19,785 bases of DNA. Source: Nocardioides sp. (GTDB lineage Bacteria > Actinomycetota > Actinomycetes > Propionibacteriales > Nocardioidaceae). A program made the position numbers and the translations under genes. Below the pieces are notes generated by a model, which was not told where the DNA came from, did no database searches, and saw only the letters and a list, made by a program, of their open reading frames with translations. The DNA lies in assembly GCA_003519585.1 (NCBI GenBank), contig DOWL01000147.1:23087-42871 (forward strand). The letters run 5' to 3'. Shown in pieces: positions 7,701-13,491 of this stretch. Numbering within the stretch: position 1 is the stretch's first letter; every line of letters begins with the position of its first letter.

Positions 7701-8304
7701 CGTACCCGCCGTAGCCGCCGTACGGAACGACGTTCGGGTTGATGTCCTTGACCATCACGGTCCCGGCCGTGGTGCCGTCGGACTTCCACAACTCGCGCCC
7801 ATGGGTGTCGTCGGCAGCGGTGAAGAAGAGCGTCCCACCCACGACGGTCAGCTCCGCCGGCCCGGGATAGTAGTTGCCGTTGGAGCCGGGCTTGACGTCC
7901 TTGACCAGCACGGTCCCAGCCGTGGTCCCGTCGGTCTTCCACAGCTCGACGCCGTTGCGGTCGTCGTTAGCGACGAAGAACATGGCGCCGCCCAATGCGG
8001 CGCTCTCCCGCTCACCGGTGGCGCTACGCGCCTTCTCCGCGGAACGTTCCGGAACGCCTCGGGTCGGCCCCGACTCGGCATGGCGTGCGGCGGGGCCCTG
8101 ACCCTGGCGTTCCGGCTCAGTTCCGTCCGCCGCCGCGGCGGTCCCGACCCCGGCGATGCTCAACGCGACTGCAGCCGCCCCGGCAGCAGCCCCCGCCAGC
8201 CCGGACCGCGCCGCAGAGTGTCGCGCCCGACGGCGAAGCTCCTTGCGGACGGCGCGCTGCCGGTGCTGCTTGGTGCGTGCCTGGCGCTTCGCCCTGGCGC
8301 TCAC
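4786..8304 (-). CDS. Giant secreted ELWxxDGT-repeat protein
   Basis: A 1172-residue protein. Residues 1-59 form a long basic n-region, a hydrophobic Ala/Gly stretch (about 35-58) and a likely signal-peptidase site near AAAAD. A Glu/Arg/Gly-rich linker leads to residues 108-968, which hold 18 tandem repeats of about 48 residues. Each ends in ELWKSDGT or a variant, followed by xAGTVLVKDI and a GGTLFFTADD strand. Copy 9 (RALWRSDGT) and copy 18 (FGLWKSDGT) are degenerate. Residues about 976-1060 form an Ig-like domain starting DTSIDSGP. The last 100 residues are a Lys-rich beta domain. There is no LPXTG or C-terminal anchor, so release or non-covalent wall binding is likely. Repeats match TIGR04534 (ELWxxDGT) and are probably propeller blades. 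The role is unknown; a surface or extracellular binding protein is an inference. GTG start. Confidence 0.9.
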   Translation of the reverse strand: MSARAKRQARTKQHRQRAVRKELRRRARHSAARSGLAGAAAGAAAVALSIAGVGTAAAADGTEPERQGQGPAARHAESGPTRGVPERSAEKARSATGERESAALGGAMFFVANDDRNGVELWKTDGTTAGTVLVKDVKPGSNGNYYPGPAELTVVGGTLFFTAADDTHGRELWKSDGTTAGTVMVKDINPNVVPYGGYGGYDGPQHLTAVGGVVYFSADDGTNGRELWRSDGSAGGTTMVEDIAPGADSSSPDDLAALGTSVLFSATDGTTGRELWASDGTAGGTVLVKDVDPAPGGSSYVSQLTTVGGTVFFAADDGTHGAELWKSDGTTAGTVMVDNIAPDDNPDYYFGPSQLTAVGGSLFFTIGDGITHGYELWKSDGTEAGTVMVKDVRPGGQSASPRELTPVGNTLFFTADDGVHGRELWKSDGSDAGTVLVKDLATNPYSLQAQLTAVGGTLYFVGDDSVHGYELWKSDGTEAGTVMVEDIAPGSRGGVFDLIGAAGDTVFVLGHVELGRALWRSDGTAAGTVAVKVLEAGFALGVPRELTGAGGTLFFTRYDDATGYELWKSDGTSAGTVLVKDITADTGYYGPTDLTVSGGTLFFVTNDAVHGYELWKSDGTAAGTVLVEDVMPGAGGSRISRLTDVDGTLYFTADDGDHGIELWKSDGTSGGTMLVKDIYPGAYDSYADDLTSVGGTVYFTATDGSFGYELWKSDGTDAGTQLVHDINPAGNAKPRELTAVGGELFFTADDGVDGRELWTSDGTGAGTVLVKDFRAGPPRAYYDGPRSLAAMGGTLFLTANDDTSGYELWKSDGTEAGTVLVKDSDPGGDSGHPTELTATAGDLYFVANDPSAGRELWSSDGSAAGTVRVEDIDAADSGSYPHDLTATGADVYFVADDTGHGDELWRSDGSPAGTALVKDLKPGAGSGYLRDLTMVGNTLFFTGDDGIAGFGLWKSDGTAAGTVRLTSASVDSTPPDTSIDSGPAAGATITTNSATFAFSGTKGDTATLQCRLDGGPFTDCTSPHTFTGLADGSHTVAFRAFDAAGNVDPTPAERTFTVSAAQVAPPAPPDNTFKAPSSGKANTKKGTLALAVKLPGAGTLRLSPAGKSPVKVVEVVVSKADSVTIKVKLTKSGLKQIKAKKNGKLKVKVRLTYTPTGGTANTKTKSYTLIHA
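5401..7983 (-). repeat. 18 tandem ELWxxDGT coding repeats
   Basis: Codons 108-968 of the giant secreted protein, with a period of about 144 bp. Copies differ at many third positions and in the linker, so they are diverged protein repeats, not a recent tandem amplification. Repeats 1, 2, 5, 10 and 14 carry a Tyr/Gly-rich insertion (for example NYYPGP, DYYFGP, GYYGP, AYYDGP) before the next strand. Confidence 0.85.
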
Positions 8305-8311
8305 GGGTCCG

Positions 8312-8341
8312 ACTATGGGGCAGCCAGCCGTCAGGCGTCCA
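8312..8341 (-). promoter_or_regulatory. Possible promoter of the ELWxxDGT operon
   Basis: On the minus strand TGGACG (8341-8336) lies 18 nt before CATAGT (8317-8312), which is 7 nt before the GTG at 8304. No Shine-Dalgarno is visible, so a leaderless start is plausible. The -10 keeps only the conserved A and final T. Confidence 0.3.
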
Positions 8342-8492
8342 TGACCCGTCCGGACCAGAACCGAGGTCGGCCCTTCCCGGCAGAGCCCTCACCTGGGCCT
8401 GTGTCCCCGCCAGCAGCCACTGACGACTAATCTGTCCTCGGCATGGGGACGCGGCTCGAGCGACCTTCTCCGGCACGTTCTCCTGCTAGCCA

Positions 8493-8568
8493 GCCCCAGT
8501 AGCTCAGCGGATAGAGCAGCCGCCTCCTAAGCGAAAGGTCGCAGGTTCGACTCCTGCCTGGGGCACCA
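8493..8568 (+). tRNA. tRNA-Arg (anticodon CCU)
   Basis: A full cloverleaf can be drawn by hand. The acceptor is GCCCCAG/CTGGGGC, the D-stem GCTC/GAGC, the anticodon loop CTCCTAA with CCT at 8526-8528, and the T-arm GCAGG-TTCGACT-CCTGC. The discriminator is A and the CCA is encoded (8566-8568). It reads the rare AGG codon. The anticodon stem GCCGC (8519-8523) with GCGAA (8531-8535) makes only three pairs; the two at its base are G-A and C-A mismatches, which is unusual. It stands alone, 188 nt from the ELWxxDGT gene and convergent with the anchored-protein gene at 8618. Confidence 0.95.
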
Positions 8569-8617
8569 CGTAGCTGCGGGTCCGAAGGGACGAGTGCCGT
8601 GTGTGGTGGGTCCTTGG

Positions 8618-9304
8618 CTAGATATCGGTCTGGTCGAGCTGGATCTGCACAAGGAGCGCGTCGTCGCGGTCCGGCGTGTCGGGCTCGACCAGCCAACCTC
8701 GGGAGTCGGCAGCACCGCACGGCCGTGGCGGAGACTGCCTCGAGGCGACACACGCGACGTTCAGGATCTGGCCGGGCGCGGTGATCGTTCGTCGGATGGG
8801 CCCGGCCTCGTGGTCGTAGTCGACGCGCAGGGTCGGCACCCGGGCGAGCACCCGACCGGCGACGGTCGTGTCCTCCGCGTCCAGGGTGCCGATGACGCGA
8901 TACGTGAGGATGACCTCGCGAACGCTGCGGCCCAACTCGAGGTTCTGGGGCTGGTCGGTGATCGTGGTGAGTTCGGCGAGGACGTCGTTGCCCGCCGTGA
9001 CCTCGATGCCCTCGATCCGGGGGGCAGCGGATGGTCCGAAGAGTTGTGCGACGGACACCTGCAGGGTGTTGATCGGCTTGTCGGTGTCGATCTGGTGGGT
9101 GACCTCGAGCGCGCCGTCCGCAGTAAGTGTCGTCGTCACGCGTTGTCCGGGCGGGGACGGAGCGGCTGGGGGCCCGCCAGAGGATGCCGGAGGGTCATCG
9201 GAGCCGTTGAGGGCGACAAGGATCAAGACGGCGATCATCGCGACAGCTGCGATCACGATGACGCTGTCGAGGTTGATCGCTCCACGTTCCCGGGTGGAAG
9301 TCAT
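8618..9304 (-). CDS. Single-pass membrane-anchored extracytoplasmic protein of unknown function
   Basis: A 228-residue protein. The start is ATG 9304, which overlaps the sortase stop as ATGA, indicating coupling. Residues 1-12 are cytosolic, 14-32 form one membrane helix (VIVIAAVAMIAVLILVAL), and 34-54 are a Pro/Ser/Gly linker. Residues 55-228 look like an all-beta exported domain with alternating hydrophobic strands (VTTTLTADGALEVTHQID; ITDQPQNLELGRSVREVILT). Cys185 and Cys196 may form a disulfide. No LPXTG-like sorting signal is present. I do not recognise a named family. As the last gene of the DUF4397-sortase operon it may be a partner, regulator or non-covalent substrate of the sortase (inference). 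Confidence 0.8.
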   Translation of the reverse strand: MTSTRERGAINLDSVIVIAAVAMIAVLILVALNGSDDPPASSGGPPAAPSPPGQRVTTTLTADGALEVTHQIDTDKPINTLQVSVAQLFGPSAAPRIEGIEVTAGNDVLAELTTITDQPQNLELGRSVREVILTYRVIGTLDAEDTTVAGRVLARVPTLRVDYDHEAGPIRRTITAPGQILNVACVASRQSPPRPCGAADSRGWLVEPDTPDRDDALLVQIQLDQTDI

Positions 9305-9963
9305 GACCGTGCCCGGGTCGGCTCGGAGGTCGGTGTGGAGACGACGACCGCGAGGTTCTGATAGCCGCCCCGGCCGGCGTCGTAGGGTCCGGCGCAGGTG
9401 ACGAGGGTGAGCCGGCGCGGTCCGTGCGAGGACAGCAGCCGAGGATGACGTTCGAAGGAATCCCGTGGCACCAAGCGCAGGGACGTGATCGCGAATGTCT
9501 GGCGCAGGTTCGCTGAGCGCAGCTGCACCCGATCTCCTGGGCGGACTCGCAGGAGCGATGCGAACGGACCCAGCCCCTGCACGGCCGAGTCCACGTGCGC
9601 GGCGATCAGGGTGCTGCCGAAGGGGTCTCCGATCCGGGAGCCGCCACGCCACCAGCCGGCCTCGCCGATGTCAGCGGGGACGTCGAGCACCCCGTTCACC
9701 GTGCTGGACACGGCCCGCACGGGCAGCGGCCGCCCGTCGGGAAGAGTGACCATCGTCGGAGGCTCGGGTACGGGCGCTCCCACTCGTCGGGCGACCGCGG
9801 CCGGCGACGGCTCGGTGCGATCATCCGCACCTGCTGGCCCGGCACTGGAGGCCTCGGGACGGGCCTCCTCGGGTGCGGCCCCGCAGCCGCCGAGGACCCC
9901 GAGGGCGACCGCGAGGGCGAGCGCCACGCAGGTGGGCCGGACCTGATCGGGAGTCCACATCAC
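9301..9963 (-). CDS. Class F-like sortase with lipoprotein signal
   Basis: A 220-residue protein. The N-terminus has a hydrophobic segment (about 12-25) ending in lipobox LGGC (24-27), so it is probably a lipoprotein. A Pro/Ala-rich linker runs to about residue 68. The sortase core starts near VTLPDGRPLPVRAV and contains AAHVDS with catalytic His123, then TLVTCAGPYD with Cys190. The following GRGGYQNLAVVV aligns with the segment carrying the catalytic Arg; Arg198 is the only candidate, since the YRDN-type Arg is replaced by Gln. Sortases cleave a sorting motif and join proteins to the wall (family knowledge). The start is GTG 9963 or the adjacent ATG 9960; no strong ribosome site decides. It lies 19 nt after DUF4397 and overlaps the next gene. 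Confidence 0.87.
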   Translation of the reverse strand: MMWTPDQVRPTCVALALAVALGVLGGCGAAPEEARPEASSAGPAGADDRTEPSPAAVARRVGAPVPEPPTMVTLPDGRPLPVRAVSSTVNGVLDVPADIGEAGWWRGGSRIGDPFGSTLIAAHVDSAVQGLGPFASLLRVRPGDRVQLRSANLRQTFAITSLRLVPRDSFERHPRLLSSHGPRRLTLVTCAGPYDAGRGGYQNLAVVVSTPTSEPTRARS

Positions 9964-9982
9964 CGGGCGCCGTCGCCGGATC

Positions 9983-10771
9983 TCAGCGGCTACGGAACGT
10001 CAGCACGGTCGCGTATGTGACCAGCCCGGCGGAGCCGGTCTCAACCCGCGTTGGCGCCTCGCTGCCGTCACCTGGCAGCGGTGTCTCGAGGACGATGACG
10101 TCCATCGACCGGTTCAGCGGGTTCCCGACGGCGTAGACAGAGGTCAGAGTGCCGGTCGCCAGGTCGACCTCGAGCGGACCCAGGATCGGCGGACCATCGA
10201 CACCTGCGGGGACCAGTGCGACGCGGTGTTGCCCGGCGGGCACGTCCGCGTCGGCATACTCGCCGTTCGCGATGTTGCGGAAGACGACCCGGCCGTCGAC
10301 CTCCGCGTCGGCCGGCGCTGTCGTAGCGGTGTGAGCGAGAAGAACCCGCGCCTTGTCCAGTGCGATCGGCTGGACTGGTTGAGGGAAGACGCTCACGATG
10401 GGATCACCGTCGACCTCGGCCGGTCGGTGGACGACGACGTCGCTCGTCGTGCCTGCCTCCACCTTCACGGAAGCGGCAACGCTGGCGCTACCGAACCTGA
10501 ACTCCACCTCATGGTCGCCAGGCGCGAGGTCCACCCGGAGCACTGCGCCCCTCACAACCGAGTCGCGTACCTCATCCCCGTCGATGACGATCGCCATCGT
10601 CTCGTCCGGGACCGCCTGCACGATCGCCACGGCCCCTTGAGTCAACGCCGCGGTGATCGATGGAGAACGCTCTCGGCTCGCCGCCGCCGTCCCCGTCGAC
10701 TGTGTGGCGGCCAGCAGCCCGACGGCCAACGCCGTAGCCAGACCAGCCCTGAGTGCACGCTCTCTCGTCAT
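9983..10771 (-). CDS. Secreted DUF4397-domain protein
   Basis: A 262-residue protein. The start ATG 10771 is chosen because GAGGGGGA lies just upstream and it opens a clean signal peptide (MTRERALRAG then hydrophobic 11-22, cleavage near GTAAA-S). Two similar beta domains follow. Residues 48-118 contain IVIDGDEV and LAPGDHEVEF; residues 141-228 contain ARVLLAHTA, VVFRNIANGEYADADVPAGQ and TLTSVYAVGNP. The second is a good DUF4397 match and the first a diverged copy. There is no LPXTG or C-terminal membrane helix. DUF4397 proteins are often encoded next to class F sortases in actinobacteria (recollection), which suggests a surface role together with the next gene. Biochemical function is unknown. 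Confidence 0.87.
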   Translation of the reverse strand: MTRERALRAGLATALAVGLLAATQSTGTAAASRERSPSITAALTQGAVAIVQAVPDETMAIVIDGDEVRDSVVRGAVLRVDLAPGDHEVEFRFGSASVAASVKVEAGTTSDVVVHRPAEVDGDPIVSVFPQPVQPIALDKARVLLAHTATTAPADAEVDGRVVFRNIANGEYADADVPAGQHRVALVPAGVDGPPILGPLEVDLATGTLTSVYAVGNPLNRSMDVIVLETPLPGDGSEAPTRVETGSAGLVTYATVLTFRSR

Positions 10772-10775
10772 CACG

Positions 10776-10783
10776 TCCCCCTC
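10776..10783 (-). promoter_or_regulatory. Strong ribosome binding site of the DUF4397 gene
   Basis: GAGGGGGA on the minus strand, 4 nt before ATG 10771. It selects this start over an in-frame upstream codon (10825) that would bury the signal peptide. Confidence 0.65.
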
Positions 10784-10903
10784 GCGCGAATCGATCGCGC
10801 CCCCACGGCCATGGTCCGTCGCCAAGCTCCGCTTGTCTAGGCCGGTACCCAGCGCCGGGCCAGGACATCGGGGCGGGTCTCCGGGGGACCGTCCGGCTCG
10901 CGT

Positions 10904-12286
10904 TCAGACGCTGGCGTAGACCCTCTTGCCGCCGATCCAGGTGCCGACCACGGCGGCGGCCGCGGGGTCGGCAAGCACGTCCCTCAACGGAGCGGCCAGC
11001 AGCACCAGATCGGCGGGCGCGCCGGCCTCGATCCGGCGCGGTGGGCCGCCGGGGTCCAGCGGCGCCGACAGGTAGCCGTCCAGTGCGACCGAGACCGGCA
11101 CCCGTTCGTCCTCACCGAGTACGGCGCCGGAGCGCGTCGTCCGGTCGCGGGCAGTTACGAGGGCCTGCCACGGGTCGAGGTCGCCGAACGGTGCGTCGCT
11201 CGACGCGCACACCGGCACGCCGCCGGCGACGAGCCGCGCGTACGGATAGAGATCCGGGAGCTCCCACGCGTCCACCTCGCGCAGGTAGGTGTCGCCGCGG
11301 GTGCGCAGGAAGTCCGGTTGCGTGACCAGGCGCAGCCCGAGCCGAGCGAGATCGGCCACGAACGGTTGCGGGCAGATGGCTGCATGCTCGATGCGGTCGC
11401 CCGGCATGATGCCCACGGTCTCGAGGACGTCGAGGGTGAGCACCAATGCGTCGAGGGTCACGCAGTGGACGGCGACCGGTCGGTGCGCGGCGTGCGCCGC
11501 GGCCACCGCGTCGGCGAGCTCGTCGCGACCCGGGAGGTCGTGGTCGCGCAGCAGCAGCTTGAACGGCCCGGCCTCGAGCCCCCGCGGGAGCTCGGCTCCG
11601 AGCGCGGCGCCGAGGACGATGACCCGCTGCGGCAGATCGCCACGGCTGAGTGCGGCGAGAGCACCCTCGTCGAGCATCGGCGTCGCGTCGGTGACGCCCG
11701 TGATGCCGTACGCCGCGAGGTCGGCGCCCAGCGAGCCAAGGTCCGGAGGCGGGGTGGGGAGCGCGGCACGCAGCCGGTCGTCGTACCGCCACAGCCGACC
11801 GAGGGGTTCGCCGTTGGCGTCGCGCTCGACGTCGGCGCTGTCGTCCAGCACGTCGCTGACCTCGGCCAAGGCCCGGGAGTTGAGCATCCACAGGGCGCCG
11901 GAGCGGTGTTGGATCCGGGCCGGCCGGTCGGGAATCAGCCGGTCGAGGACCACTCGGTCCAAGGGACCGGCGACCTCGTCGTGGTAGCCGACGCCGCGCA
12001 CCCAGCCGTCGCCCGGCGCTCCGCGTAGGGCGGCCGCCAACCGCTCAACGTCGGTCACCGCGGGCGGACCGCAAGCGACCGAGCCACGGGCGGCAGCGAG
12101 CGCAAGAAGGTGCAGGTGGTGGTCGTGCAGTCCGGGCAGGAGGCGGCGACCGGCTCCCTCCACCAGGCCCGCGCCGGGCGGCACCGCGAGCCCGCGTCCC
12201 GTGGTGGCGATCCGGTCGCCTCGCAGCAGCACGTCGACGCGACCTGCGTGGGTCTCAACGTCACGCAGCAACGTCACGAGGGTCAT
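10904..12286 (-). CDS. YtcJ-like metal-dependent amidohydrolase
   Basis: A 460-residue protein of the amidohydrolase superfamily (amidohydrolase_3), hydrolysing an amide, ester or ring bond of an unknown substrate. The start ATG 12286 overlaps the CoA-transferase stop as ATGA. A short N-terminal beta part precedes PGLHDHHLHL (51-60), the DxHxH metal motif (D55, H57, H59). Lys243 (GPFKLLL) is a candidate carbamylated lysine. His274 (VAVHC), His301 (IEHAA) and Asp364 (ASSDAPFGD) supply the remaining ligands. The C-terminal LSAPLDPGGPPRRIEAGAPA and DLVLL (426-430) form the composite beta sandwich typical of the group. All key residues are present, so it is likely active. It is the last gene of the crotonase/CoA-transferase operon, suggesting catabolism of an amide- or ring-containing acid (inference). 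Confidence 0.88.
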   Translation of the reverse strand: MTLVTLLRDVETHAGRVDVLLRGDRIATTGRGLAVPPGAGLVEGAGRRLLPGLHDHHLHLLALAAARGSVACGPPAVTDVERLAAALRGAPGDGWVRGVGYHDEVAGPLDRVVLDRLIPDRPARIQHRSGALWMLNSRALAEVSDVLDDSADVERDANGEPLGRLWRYDDRLRAALPTPPPDLGSLGADLAAYGITGVTDATPMLDEGALAALSRGDLPQRVIVLGAALGAELPRGLEAGPFKLLLRDHDLPGRDELADAVAAAHAAHRPVAVHCVTLDALVLTLDVLETVGIMPGDRIEHAAICPQPFVADLARLGLRLVTQPDFLRTRGDTYLREVDAWELPDLYPYARLVAGGVPVCASSDAPFGDLDPWQALVTARDRTTRSGAVLGEDERVPVSVALDGYLSAPLDPGGPPRRIEAGAPADLVLLAAPLRDVLADPAAAAVVGTWIGGKRVYASV

Positions 12287-13491
12287 CGGCGCGACCCCAG
12301 GATCGCATCGTCGTCGGCGCCGAGGTCGCGGGCGCGGCCCACGGCGGTACGCGCGCGCGGTTGCGCCACCGGAGCCGCGCCACCGTCCCACTCGACCCAC
12401 CAGGCGTCGCCACGTCGGACGACCTCGTGCGGCGCCAGCTCACCACCGGCCTCGACGCAGACGTGGTGCATGGAGACGTCGATCAGCTGTGCGCGTTCGG
12501 CCCGCAGCGCCGCCAGGGCATGGGCTGCCGCGGCCGTGCCGCTCAGCGGGTCTGCCAGCGCGTCGCCGCAGGACACGGGGACCCCGTCGACCTCACGCAC
12601 CAGTCCGCCGCCGGCCGCAACGTCGTCGCCGAAACCGATCGCGTCCTCGTCGCGGCCGCGGGCCGTGATCGACAGCCACGACACGCCCGAGGCGACGAGC
12701 GCAGCGGCGTCCAGCCCGAGCCGAGCCAGAGCGCGTGGCCGTGAGGACTCGAGGACCAGGTCGGCGCCGGCGACGAGCTCCCGCAGCGCCTCGCGGTCGG
12801 CAGCCGCGCCGAAGTCCACGCTCACCGCGGCGCTGCCGGAGTGGAGGAGGTCGTAGAACGCCCGCGGCCCGCGGCGGGCGCCGTCGGGCCGGGTCCTGCT
12901 CTCGACCTTCACCACCCGAGCACCGGCCAGCGCCAGGAGGTGCGCGCACAGCGGGCCCGCCCACAGAGAGGTGAAGTCGACGACCAGAGGCCGGTCACCG
13001 ATGGCCGCGCGCCGCCCGCCGGGAGTGCTGAGCACACCCGGCCGGGTGCGGTCGGCCGCGCCGGTCCGCGCGCATGGAAGCCCGAGCAGCCGGCCACGCT
13101 CCTCGGCCTCCGCGGAGGTGACGGTGGCGGCCCACGCGGCCAGCGCGTCGTCCCCGTCGGCAAGAGCGGCCTCCACGAGCGCCGGCACGAGATCGCGGTC
13201 CTCGGGTCGCGCGAGCGAAGCGCCCCACCAACCGTCCCGGGTCGGCCAGAGGCGAAAGGCGCCGCCACACGACCACGGCGCGCGGCGGCCGAGCCCCGAG
13301 AGCGCGGCTCGCTCGCCGAGGACCGCGATGTCCGGAGCGCCGTCCAACTCCGCGAACGGCGCCAGCGCTCGGCGTACCGCGCCCGCCGGGTCACCCGGCG
13401 ACACCAGTGGCGGCCCGTCGCTCCTGCCGGTCAGCGCCATCGCGCCCGAGGCGGCCCAGTCCGCCACCGGGTGATGGTCAGCCGACGACAT
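12283..13491 (-). CDS. Family III (CaiB/BaiF) CoA-transferase with rearranged domain order
   Basis: A 402-residue protein. The core begins at about 168 with PLVVDFTSLWAGPLCAHLLA and ARVVKVES (191-198), the family's N-terminal Rossmann signature. YDLLHSGSAAVSVDF, LVAGADLVLESSRPRALARL and ITARGRDEDAIGFGDD follow, with Asp289/Asp290 as the likely acyl-carrying residue. The C-terminus ends in DLGADDDAIL, like ordinary family members. The small-domain segment (GGAFRLWPTRDGWWGASLAR, 76-95, then a helix-rich part to about 150) precedes the core instead of following it. The enzyme should move CoA between organic acids (family knowledge); substrates are unknown. It overlaps the crotonase gene by 14 nt and the amidohydrolase by 4 nt. 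A later start at M18 is possible but would not change the domain order. Confidence 0.84.
   Translation of the reverse strand: MSSADHHPVADWAASGAMALTGRSDGPPLVSPGDPAGAVRRALAPFAELDGAPDIAVLGERAALSGLGRRAPWSCGGAFRLWPTRDGWWGASLARPEDRDLVPALVEAALADGDDALAAWAATVTSAEAEERGRLLGLPCARTGAADRTRPGVLSTPGGRRAAIGDRPLVVDFTSLWAGPLCAHLLALAGARVVKVESRTRPDGARRGPRAFYDLLHSGSAAVSVDFGAAADREALRELVAGADLVLESSRPRALARLGLDAAALVASGVSWLSITARGRDEDAIGFGDDVAAGGGLVREVDGVPVSCGDALADPLSGTAAAAHALAALRAERAQLIDVSMHHVCVEAGGELAPHEVVRRGDAWWVEWDGGAAPVAQPRARTAVGRARDLGADDDAILGSRR

Noticed and set aside
5401..7983. Regular repeats that might suggest a CRISPR array
   Set aside because: The period is about 144 bp, it is fully coding, and the copies differ at silent sites; the repeats are protein repeats.
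6475..8430. 651-codon open frame on the plus strand opposite the ELWxxDGT gene
   Set aside because: It mirrors the GC-rich repeats of the real gene, shows the same periodicity in antisense, and encodes no recognisable domain.
8427..8753. Minus-strand frames across the tRNA, with products such as SRTCDLSLRRRLLYPLSY
   Set aside because: This is the familiar false protein made by reading antisense through a tRNA-Arg gene.
10784..10903. Promoter for the DUF4397-sortase operon
   Set aside because: The spacer must hold one, but no convincing -35/-10 pair could be seen on the minus strand.
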